Source: an uncultured Verrucomicrobia subdivision 3 bacterium
Lineage (GTDB): Bacteria > Verrucomicrobiota > Verrucomicrobiae > Limisphaerales > CAMLLE01
NCBI GenBank assembly: GCA_946480555.1
Contig: CAMLLE010000010.1
Location: forward strand, 1-17,761
Reading direction: 5' to 3'
DNA: 17,761 bases
Part shown: piece after piece, positions 1-5,734 of the stretch
Layout: every line of letters begins with the position of its first letter
Numbering within the stretch: the stretch's first letter is position 1
Notes under the pieces: model-generated
Told to the model about the DNA's origin: nothing
Database searches by the model: none
What the model saw: the letters and a program-made list of their open reading frames with translations, nothing else
Translations under genes and position numbers: made by a program

Positions 1-1
1 G

Positions 2-1546
2 CTCCCGTTCCCGCTGGAGAAATTGCACGACGGCTATTTCGCCCAAGACAAGAAGGGGGTGTTCAAGGACACCAACGGCAGCACGCAGGCGGATGATGAC
101 GTTTACAGCCTGATTATGAAGCGGAAGGAAGACCTCCTATCCCTGACGGAACCGCTCCAGTTCATTTTCAGCCATTCCGCCCTCCGGGAAGGCTGGGACA
201 ACCCGAATGTATTTCAGATTTGCACCCTGAACGAGACCCGTTCGGTGCTCAAGAAGCGTCAGGAAATCGGCCGGGGATTGCGACTGCCCGTAAATCAGAA
301 CGGCGAGCGGGTGTTCGACGAGCACATAAACAAGCTCCTCGTCGTGGCGAATGAGAGCTACGAGGATTTTGCCACGGCTTTGCAGACCGAGTACGAGCAG
401 GATTGCGGCGTCACGTTCGGGAAGATTCCTGTGTATGCCTTTGCGGGATTGATGAAAGTCGTGGCCGGGGAAGGTGTTGCCCTTGGGCGTGAGGACTCCG
501 AGAAGATTTTCAAGGGCTTGGTGGCAAAAGGTATTATTTCCGAGGCGGGAAAAATCCAGCCGACGTTTGACCCGAAGGACTCCACGGTGGACTTGGGCCT
601 ACCCCCTGAGCACGCCAATTTGCGGTCGGCGGTGGTGGATGTTCTGCAATCCTACCAGTTGGAACGTCATATCAAGAAGGATGAAGACGGCCAACGGCTG
701 AAGCTCAAAAAGGAAGTGACCCTTGATCCGGCGTTCCAAGAATTGTGGAACCGCATCAAATCCAAGACAACCTACTCAGTGGAATACCAGACGGAAACGC
801 TGGTGGCTAATGCGGTTAAGGCCATCAAGGCAATGGAGAAGATTCAGCCCGTCCGTATCCAAGTCACGGAAGCGGGGCTGAACGTGGCACGAGCTGGCGT
901 CAGCACGGCGGTTCTCCGTGAGGCGACCGAAGTCATCAAGTTCGATGGGGCGTTGCCCGATGTGGTTGCCTACCTGCAAAGCGAAACGGAATTGACCCGT
1001 TCCACCATCGTAAAAATCCTAATCGAATCGGGACGGTTGCCGGAATTCCTGCTCAACCCACAACGCTACATGGACGCCGTTTCAGCTATCCTCAAGCAAC
1101 AGTTGCACAAGCTGATTGTGGACGGCATCAAATACGAAAAGCTGGCTGGGGCCGAATACGAGATGCGGCTTTTCGAGGAACAAGAAATCGTCAGCTACCT
1201 GAACAACCGCTTGGACGTGAAGCACAGCATTTATGATGCGGTGGTGTACGATTCCGAAGTGGAACGTGAGTTCGCCAAGAAACTGGATGAGCGGGAGGAC
1301 ATCAAGCTGTTCGTGAAACTGCCGGACTGGTTCAAGGTCGAGACGCCACTTGGCACCTACAACCCCGATTGGGCCATAGTCAAAGAGGGCGACAATACCC
1401 TGTATCTCGTGCGGGAGACCAAAGGCACGAAGGACTTCGAGAAGCTGCGAAACATCGAGGCCGAGAAGATTCGGTGTGGCCGGAAACATTTCGAGAGCTT
1501 GAAGGTAGATTTTGCCGTGGTGACCTCGGCGAGCGAGATTACCTGA
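2..1546 (+). CDS. Type III restriction endonuclease, Res subunit, C-terminal part (5' truncated by window edge)
   Basis: This is the motor/nuclease subunit of a type III restriction-modification system. Res translocates on or unwinds DNA using ATP and cuts it when partnered with a Mod methyltransferase. The frame is open to the left edge, so the N-terminal DEAD/DEAH half is missing. The first internal start, TTG at 23, is not the real start. Counting from position 23, helicase motif V is at residues 52-64 (ALREGWDNPNVF) and motif VI at 80-89 (QEIGRGLRLP). A PD-(D/E)XK nuclease follows near the C-terminus: PD at 448-449 and ETK at 465-467, in the order expected for Res. The nuclease core looks intact. 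No mod gene is visible downstream, so it would have to lie to the left. Codon use looks less GC-rich than in the genes to the right, and the gene ends 0.6 kb from a tRNA, which suggests horizontal acquisition (inference). Confidence 0.88.
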   Translation, partial: LPFPLEKLHDGYFAQDKKGVFKDTNGSTQADDDVYSLIMKRKEDLLSLTEPLQFIFSHSALREGWDNPNVFQICTLNETRSVLKKRQEIGRGLRLPVNQNGERVFDEHINKLLVVANESYEDFATALQTEYEQDCGVTFGKIPVYAFAGLMKVVAGEGVALGREDSEKIFKGLVAKGIISEAGKIQPTFDPKDSTVDLGLPPEHANLRSAVVDVLQSYQLERHIKKDEDGQRLKLKKEVTLDPAFQELWNRIKSKTTYSVEYQTETLVANAVKAIKAMEKIQPVRIQVTEAGLNVARAGVSTAVLREATEVIKFDGALPDVVAYLQSETELTRSTIVKILIESGRLPEFLLNPQRYMDAVSAILKQQLHKLIVDGIKYEKLAGAEYEMRLFEEQEIVSYLNNRLDVKHSIYDAVVYDSEVEREFAKKLDEREDIKLFVKLPDWFKVETPLGTYNPDWAIVKEGDNTLYLVRETKGTKDFEKLRNIEAEKIRCGRKHFESLKVDFAVVTSASEIT

Positions 1547-1687
1547 CCCCTGTCCCCATCGTGGTTGGGGGTGCCTGTCCTGTTCACAAAACCCGTCCAG
1601 CCTTGCCGGTTGGGCGCAGGAACGTCCCGGCACTGGAAGACGGGTCTGACTACCTCGAAACGCCCTGACCCGTCCTGTGGCGAACCT

Positions 1688-1698
1688 GTTGTCAGGCG
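1688..1698 (+). repeat. Left copy of an 11-bp inverted repeat flanking the HTH gene
   Basis: GTTGTCAGGCG here is repeated exactly in inverted orientation at 2053-2063 (CGCCTGACAAC). The two copies bracket the HTH gene. The inner part contains the TTGTCAG word that recurs upstream of the gene. It could be a binding site of the HTH protein or part of a recombination module; the function is inferred. Confidence 0.5.
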
Positions 1699-1708
1699 TT
1701 CGTCAGGC

Positions 1709-2041
1709 TCAATATCTCCCCCGAACCTCGTAGCGACGTTTTAGGGCTTCGTCCACGTCCCGGAGGATAAAGCGTGGGCGGTTACCAACCCGCATGTATG
1801 GAATCTTGCCCCTCTGCATCCACTGGTACAGGGTCCGTCGGCTGATGTGCAGGTGCTCTGCCACGGTCTTCTGGTCAACCCATCCCTCCGACCCGGTACT
1901 TTGGCCCGCCATGTGGTTGGGTGGTTGGAGTTTCCCGTCCTCGGCCAGTCGCCTGAGCCTCGATTCAATGATTTCGACTATCGTACTGGCAAGGTTCTCG
2001 ACCGCCTGCCCCAACTTCTTCGCATCTGTGCTGTCGTTCAT
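1709..2041 (-). CDS. Small excisionase/MerR-like helix-turn-helix DNA-binding protein
   Basis: A 110-residue protein from ATG at 2041. An upstream in-frame TTG at 2062 would add 7 residues but lies inside a repeated TTGTCAG word, so the ATG is preferred. Neither start has a clear Shine-Dalgarno sequence. Residues 10-35 look helical. Residues 55-100 form an HTH_17/excisionase-type winged helix: VDQKTVAEHLHIS, RRTLYQWMQRGKIPYMRVG, then RFILRDVDEAL. This architecture is typical of Xis proteins and island-encoded regulators, which bend DNA at attachment sites or repress promoters. It reads towards the Res gene (convergent, 162-bp gap). Its own upstream region carries TTGTCAG repeats and a 13-nt palindrome, and tRNA-Arg lies just beyond. 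A role in excision or in regulating the island is inferred from position. No integrase is visible in the window. Confidence 0.8.
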   Translation of the reverse strand: MNDSTDAKKLGQAVENLASTIVEIIESRLRRLAEDGKLQPPNHMAGQSTGSEGWVDQKTVAEHLHISRRTLYQWMQRGKIPYMRVGNRPRFILRDVDEALKRRYEVRGRY

Positions 2042-2052
2042 GGGGCTATGCT

Positions 2053-2105
2053 CGCCTGACAACTTGGCAGGGGCAATTTGCCCTCACTTGTCAGCTTTTT
2101 GTCAG
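2053..2105. promoter_or_regulatory. Candidate operator array upstream of the HTH gene (TTGTCAG words plus a 13-nt palindrome)
   Basis: Within about 50 bp lie TTGTCAG at 2088-2094 and 2099-2105 (11 bp apart, about one helical turn), the inverted copy CTGACAA at 2056-2062, and between them the odd palindrome GGGCAA-T-TTGCCC at 2071-2083. A fourth TTGTCAG is at 1689-1695, downstream of the gene. The array occupies the space between the HTH start and the tRNA-Arg terminator. It is therefore well placed for autoregulation or for arm-type binding next to an attachment site. The words are directly visible; the function is inferred. Confidence 0.5.
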
Positions 2106-2106
2106 C

Positions 2107-2148
2107 AAAAAAAGCAACTTGCGGAGTTTTGACTCTCCGCAAGTTGCT
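2107..2148 (-). terminator. Intrinsic terminator of tRNA-Arg(UCG)
   Basis: A perfect 14-bp stem (AGCAACTTGCGGAG at 2113-2126 and CTCCGCAAGTTGCT at 2135-2148) with an 8-nt loop. On the minus strand it is followed by a run of seven T (2113-2107). It begins 10 nt past the CCA end of the tRNA, in the right orientation to end its transcript. Confidence 0.92.
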
Positions 2149-2158
2149 CATTATCAAA

Positions 2159-2235
2159 TGGTACGTCCGACAGGACTCGAACCTGCAACCTTCTGATCCG
2201 AAGTCAGAAGCTCTATCCAATTGAGCTACGGACGC
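2159..2235 (-). tRNA. trnR: tRNA-Arg (anticodon UCG)
   Basis: A 77-nt cloverleaf with encoded CCA. The acceptor arm starts GCGTCCG, the D stem is GCTC/GAGC, the anticodon stem TCTGA/TCAGA has loop CTTCGGA giving anticodon TCG, and the T stem is GCAGG/CCTGT with loop TTCGAGT. It reads CGA codons. The first acceptor pair is G1-U72, a wobble, and the last T-stem pair is also G-U. The 3' end faces the putative island, the usual geometry for integrases that use a tRNA 3' half as attB. Confidence 0.95.
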
Positions 2236-2251
2236 TCCCGCAGTGCCGCCG

Positions 2252-2279
2252 AATTTAGGCGCTGATTTGGATTTGTCGA
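2252..2279 (-). promoter_or_regulatory. Candidate sigma-70 promoter of tRNA-Arg(UCG)
   Basis: On the minus strand a TCGACA -35 element (2274-2279, 5/6 match to TTGACA) is followed after 16 nt by TAAATT (2252-2257, 4/6 match to TATAAT). It ends 16 nt before the tRNA 5' end. It lies in the 50-bp gap after the DUF6600 gene, which points the same way. Confidence 0.5.
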
Positions 2280-2285
2280 GGCCGC

Positions 2286-4583
2286 TTAACGGTCGCGATT
2301 CCGTTCGCGGTTCGGCGCCGGTCGCTCGGGCCGCGCCGCCGGGCGCGCTTGCTGCGGGCGGGATTCTTGCATCGAAGGCCGCGGCGCAGGCGCAGGTGCA
2401 ACGGGCCGCATTTGCATCGAAGGCGACGTGTTTACCTCACGCTGCGGCTGGACTCGTCGCGGCTCAACGTTGAAACGCGGCTCCGTCCGGGAAGGCTGGA
2501 TCGCGCGCACAGGCGGTTGATAAGCGGGAACTGCAGGCTGCACGCGCGGAACCACTGGAGTCGGAGCGGAACGGGGCTCGGGCGCGATACGGCGGGGCGC
2601 CTCAAAGTTCCGTTGCGATTCGGTGCGATAAATGGGCCGGTTGTTCTGCGCAGCAGGTTGGCGGTCTGTTTCAACTCTGGGCTGCACCGTCCGGCTTTGC
2701 GGTGGCCGGGCTGGTGCAGGTGTTTCAACTCGCGGCAACGTTGGAGTGGGCATGACCACGGGTGCGGTTTGCGCTGGCGCCACTGGTCTCGGCGCGGGGC
2801 GCGCCATTTCGTTTGCGGGCGTGGAACGTTCTGCCGGGCGGACATTGGTGCGGTTCGGTCGGGCTGGACGTGATTCAGGATTCGCATTACCCACCGGCCG
2901 GTCAGTTGCTGGACGGTTCACCACCGGAGCTGGCGTTTGATCGGAACGATCGCTGCCGCGTTGAACTGTTGGCAGCGTGCGAGCGGGACCGACATCGCGA
3001 GCAGGTCGCGGCGCAACGCGAGATGGGTTGTCCGGGTTGGCAGGTTGCGTAGCCGTTGCCGGTTGGTTTTCATTCGGCCGCTCGGGGCGTTCTGGTCGCG
3101 GACCGCGATTCCTCGTGCGTTCAACAGCGGCGTTTGGTTCGGCAGGTGTGGCTGCCGGACCAGCCGGTTCAGCCGGACGCGCCAGACTGTTGCGCGGAAC
3201 AGTTCGAATTGGGGCCGGGCGGACGCCTTCTCCGACCAGGCGGCCCGGACGATCCGGTTCGGGCAGGCGCGGCCGATACACGGCGAGCCGGCGATCGCTC
3301 GGGCTGGTTCCTTCAAATCGCGGCGCGCTCGGCCGATCGATATCCCTCGTCGGAACCGGGCGAATAGGCTGCCTGCTGGTGGCGCTGACTTGTTCCACTG
3401 GAATGCCGCGGTTCACGATGCGATTCCGCTCGTCGCGATCATACCGTTGAACTGGCCGGGTGTGATGATAGACATCCCGCGCGCGATGATGCGGAATGCG
3501 ATGGTGATGAACGTATCGGTCGCAGACGTTTCGCACAGGCACGAAGCAATAGCTTGAATACGAAAGCCCGAACCCAAAGCTGAATCCCACGGACCGTCCG
3601 TAGTAGGTGAATCCCACTCCCGGTCGATAACACGCAGATGGCGGCAGCGGAGCCCAACCGCAATAATCCGAGGTGTAGCGCCAGCTCACCCAAGCGGGTC
3701 CCCACACGGTGTCGGGCGCCCAGCACCAGCCCATGCGATTGTGCCGGAACCAACGTCCGTAATGAAACGGCGCCCAACCCCACGAATAATCCGATACCCA
3801 ATACCAGCCGCAATCGGTGTAAACCCAGCGGCCGCGATTTACATAAGGTTGCCAGCCGGGATCAGCCGCCACGACGGTCGGCCGCCAGCAAAGGCCGTAA
3901 CCCGAAACATTGATCCAGGTGCCGTAGGGCGCGAGCGAGTTGTAGAAGTAAGTGTAGGAAACGTTCGCTTGATCGGGAGCGGCTGGAGCTTCAATCACCG
4001 TTTCAGTCGGCACCGGCTCAGGCTGGGGCTGTTCAATCGGCGTGGGCGCACTGGCGTAGGGGAGCGGCGCCCCAGGAGCTGGCACCAGAAGATTGGTGGC
4101 CCCTGGATTCGTGCCCCCCAACGCGGAACCAGCCGCAACTGACGGTTCCGCCGAAGGCGCGGGAGCCGCTTGATCCCTCTGAAGCATCGCCGTTACCACG
4201 GCTGCCGGAACACCGACATCGTTCAAATAAACAAGGTTATCCGAGGTCAGCTGAAAAACGTTCGTGGAGTTTGTCACGAAAGCCATCATCACGGTTTCGT
4301 CCACACCGGCTTGGGCGAGCTTCACAATTTCCGCTGCGGCGGGCGATATTCCTTCCGCGGGGATCGCGGTCGGTACAATCACTTCCGCCGGTGCGTCCGC
4401 GAGTTCGTCCGGCTTCTCCTCTGGCTCCGATTCATTGGCGTCGGTTCCGGCGATCGCCAGCGGGGCGTTGCTCTGAAACACCACCGGTGGAGCGGGCGGG
4501 TTGGATTTCTGACCGCAACCAGCAATGGGGAGAGAGGCAAGCAACAGTCCCAGGCTCCATTTCGGAAGCAACATGGTTTTCAT
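2286..4583 (-). CDS. DUF6600 lipoprotein with long Pro/Arg-rich low-complexity tail
   Basis: About 765 residues from ATG at 4583; GTG at 4589 and ATG at 4574 are also possible. No start has a strong Shine-Dalgarno sequence, and 4583 gives a good positively charged signal n-region. Positions below count from the GTG. The signal peptide ends in a lipobox (LPIAGC, Cys25), so the mature protein should be lipid-anchored. Residues 81-137 are helical, with 'LAQAGVDETV' and 'LNDVGVPAAVV', a segment I associate with verrucomicrobial and planctomycete proteins. Residues 213-320 carry the Trp/Tyr/Gly-rich DUF6600 repeat (YGTWI, WYWVSDYSWGWAPFHYGRW, WGPAWVSWRY, CGWAPLPP). A His/Arg-rich stretch follows at about 360-400. 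The remaining 370 residues are almost only P, R, A, T, E, V, N and Q, and are probably disordered. The basic tail could bind an acidic polymer or the envelope (inference). It is divergent from the receiver gene. Function unknown. Confidence 0.85.
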   Translation of the reverse strand: MKTMLLPKWSLGLLLASLPIAGCGQKSNPPAPPVVFQSNAPLAIAGTDANESEPEEKPDELADAPAEVIVPTAIPAEGISPAAAEIVKLAQAGVDETVMMAFVTNSTNVFQLTSDNLVYLNDVGVPAAVVTAMLQRDQAAPAPSAEPSVAAGSALGGTNPGATNLLVPAPGAPLPYASAPTPIEQPQPEPVPTETVIEAPAAPDQANVSYTYFYNSLAPYGTWINVSGYGLCWRPTVVAADPGWQPYVNRGRWVYTDCGWYWVSDYSWGWAPFHYGRWFRHNRMGWCWAPDTVWGPAWVSWRYTSDYCGWAPLPPSACYRPGVGFTYYGRSVGFSFGFGLSYSSYCFVPVRNVCDRYVHHHRIPHHRARDVYHHTRPVQRYDRDERNRIVNRGIPVEQVSATSRQPIRPVPTRDIDRPSAPRFEGTSPSDRRLAVYRPRLPEPDRPGRLVGEGVRPAPIRTVPRNSLARPAEPAGPAATPAEPNAAVERTRNRGPRPERPERPNENQPATATQPANPDNPSRVAPRPARDVGPARTLPTVQRGSDRSDQTPAPVVNRPATDRPVGNANPESRPARPNRTNVRPAERSTPANEMARPAPRPVAPAQTAPVVMPTPTLPRVETPAPARPPQSRTVQPRVETDRQPAAQNNRPIYRTESQRNFEAPRRIAPEPRSAPTPVVPRVQPAVPAYQPPVRAIQPSRTEPRFNVEPRRVQPQREVNTSPSMQMRPVAPAPAPRPSMQESRPQQARPAARPERPAPNRERNRDR

Positions 4584-4749
4584 TCTCACAAAACAAGATA
4601 CGCAGTTTCATACCGCGATCTATGAAGAATCAGACTCGACGGGCGAACGGGCTATTCATGGACCAATTTTCCGAGGAGGAAGGCACCGGTCCTGCTTGGA
4701 AATGGCGGGTTTAACCCGAGACAATGTTGGCAAGCACACGAGGCATCAC
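4584..4749. promoter_or_regulatory. Divergent intergenic region between the DUF6600 lipoprotein and the receiver gene
   Basis: This 166-bp gap must hold promoters for both divergent genes. It contains one odd-length palindrome, CGGGTT-T-AACCCG, at 4706-4718, 32 nt before the receiver start codon. That is a plausible operator, but no binding protein can be named. I see no clear sigma-70 boxes. Confidence 0.35.
4740..4743 (+). promoter_or_regulatory. Shine-Dalgarno deciding the receiver start
   Basis: GAGG lies 6 nt before ATG 4750. The same frame is open upstream to 4525, so this site is what supports the shorter 139-residue protein. Confidence 0.7.
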
Positions 4750-5169
4750 ATGAATCAGACAACTCTGTTCCGACGGAAGAAAGTCCTGCTGGTGGAAGAC
4801 GAGCCGGAACTGTTGGAACTGTTGCGGTTACAGTTCCAAGAGGAAGGCTTTGCCACTGCTACGGCTAGCGACGGAATCGAAGCTGTGCGAAAGGCACGCA
4901 GCATCCAACCCGACCTGATCCTCCTGGATGTAATGCTGCCGGAGCTGGACGGATTCGCCGTTTGCGAGTTGCTGCGGAAACAGCCTGCCACCAAGGACAT
5001 ACCGGTGATCATGGTGAGCGGGTTGTCCGGTCAAATGCCGCGCTGCGCGGGGATTGAGGCCGGGGCGACGGACTTTGTCACAAAACCAGTCACTGCAACC
5101 GATCTCGTCACGAGAGCGAGACAAATCTTCGAACAACGCGCTGCTGCCGAAGCGGCCGTGCCGGCTTAA
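4750..5169 (+). CDS. Stand-alone response-regulator receiver (CheY/Spo0F-like)
   Basis: A 139-residue single REC domain with no output domain. It would receive a phosphoryl group from a histidine kinase and signal by protein contact. The longer open frame from 4525 is rejected because a good GAGG precedes ATG 4750 and the REC fold begins right after it. Visible residues are the acidic pair E16-D17 (LLVEDE), phosphoacceptor D60 (LILLDVMLPELDGF), the switch Ser/Thr position S90 (IMVSGL) and conserved K112 (DFVTKPV). All catalytic positions are present. The C-terminal 10 residues are Ala-rich. No kinase is adjacent; the nearest sensory gene in the window is the chemoreceptor at 15749, too far away to be linked. 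Divergent transcription from the DUF6600 lipoprotein may mean shared control. Confidence 0.93.
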   Translation: MNQTTLFRRKKVLLVEDEPELLELLRLQFQEEGFATATASDGIEAVRKARSIQPDLILLDVMLPELDGFAVCELLRKQPATKDIPVIMVSGLSGQMPRCAGIEAGATDFVTKPVTATDLVTRARQIFEQRAAAEAAVPA

Positions 5170-5535
5170 GGGGCGGGACTTCATAGGAGGGAGCAAGGGG
5201 AACGAAGCTCAGCGAGCCCAGGCAGGTTCGCAGGCTACTCGATCAACTGCTCTTCCTCACGCGAAGGTCGCGAAGGAGAGCGGGGCATCTTGAAGTTCGA
5301 TTCAGCCCTCCACATCGACAAACAATTGTTCCCTCCGCGTCCTCAGCGTCCTTCGGTGAGGATTCCCAAATCTTAATGGTTTGTGCATTTGAGTTGGGGA
5401 GCATAGGCGTCCGCCTGTGCATTCGGCGTCTCGCCCCTCGAGTTCTGCGGCCCAGGAGCGTGTTTCTCATTGAGGCGCAGTGCAAACTCGGTTATCCGAG
5501 TAGCGATCCGTTGGATGACGCCGGGCCCGCTCACT
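5170..5535. other. Gene-free stretch with repeat-like hairpins
   Basis: These 366 bases between the receiver and tRNA-Arg(CCU) have no credible gene; the small open frames have poor composition and no start signals. The stretch contains an imperfect inverted repeat (5255-5361), a GC-rich hairpin at 5401-5420 (GCATAGGC and GCCTGTGC around GTCC) and a small perfect hairpin at 5486-5501 (ACTCGG-TTAT-CCGAGT) upstream of the tRNA. No T-tract terminator is visible after the receiver. Confidence 0.6.
5255..5361. repeat. Imperfect long inverted repeat A
   Basis: The left arm (about 5255-5285, beginning CCTCACGCGAAGGTCGCGAA) is matched by the reverse complement of the right arm (5333-5361, beginning CCTCACCGAAGGACGCTGAG on the minus strand), with small gaps. 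The spacer is 47 nt. Both arms consist of short GAAGG/GAGG units. It is the most degenerate of the four long inverted repeats in the window and would fit an eroded copy. Confidence 0.5.
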
Positions 5536-5611
5536 GCCCCCATAGCTCAAATGGATAGAGCAGCGGTTTCCTAAACCGTTGATCCCTGTTCAATTCAGGG
5601 TGGGGGTACCA
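5536..5611 (+). tRNA. trnR: tRNA-Arg (anticodon CCU)
   Basis: A 76-nt cloverleaf with encoded CCA: acceptor GCCCCCA/TGGGGGT, D stem GCTC/GAGC, anticodon stem GCGGT/ACCGT with loop TTCCTAA giving anticodon CCT, and T stem CCCTG/CAGGG. It reads AGG. As in the other tRNA-Arg of this window, the first acceptor pair is G1-U72. No clean terminator follows; an inverted repeat begins 39 nt downstream. Confidence 0.95.
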
Positions 5612-5649
5612 TCATCCGCGGAAAACGTGAGATGATCGGCAACATCCAA

Positions 5650-5734
5650 CATCCAACATCGAACTTCCAACACCCACCCGCGCTGAATCCGAATCATCCG
5701 TCGAGATTGAGCGTTGGAGGTTCGATGTTGGATG
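5650..5734. repeat. Heptad-built long inverted repeat B, overlapping the DUF4450 gene start
   Basis: The left arm 5650-5673 pairs with the right arm 5711-5734 over 24 positions, with one G-T wobble and one mismatch; the spacer is 37 nt. The left side is a 7-nt periodic run (AACATCC, AACATCC, AACATCG, AACTTCC, starting at 5641). The right arm contains a GGAGG and the ATG used by the downstream gene. It lies between tRNA-Arg(CCU) and the DUF4450 gene. Confidence 0.8.
5716..5727 (+). promoter_or_regulatory. Shine-Dalgarno and start codon inside the repeat arm
   Basis: GGAGG (5716-5720), a 4-nt spacer, then ATG (5725). The whole unit lies inside the right arm of inverted repeat B, so folding of the mRNA would hide it. 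The spacing is a little short but no better start exists before the signal peptide. Confidence 0.55.

Noticed and set aside
1554..1570. CCCCA/TGGGG hairpin after the Res stop codon as a terminator
   Set aside because: Only 5 bp and not followed by a T-run.
1..2158. A complete novel defence system
   Set aside because: Only a known-type Res fragment and a small HTH gene are visible; no additional effector genes can be supported within the window.
5470..5498. Promoter for tRNA-Arg(CCU), TTGAGG with TATCCG 17 nt on
   Set aside because: The -10 matches only 3 of 6, lies in a hairpin, and is 37 nt from the tRNA 5' end.
5632..5724. 31-residue N-terminal extension of the DUF4450 protein
   Set aside because: It only translates the left arm and spacer of an inverted repeat and would bury the signal peptide; ATG 5725 has a GGAGG.
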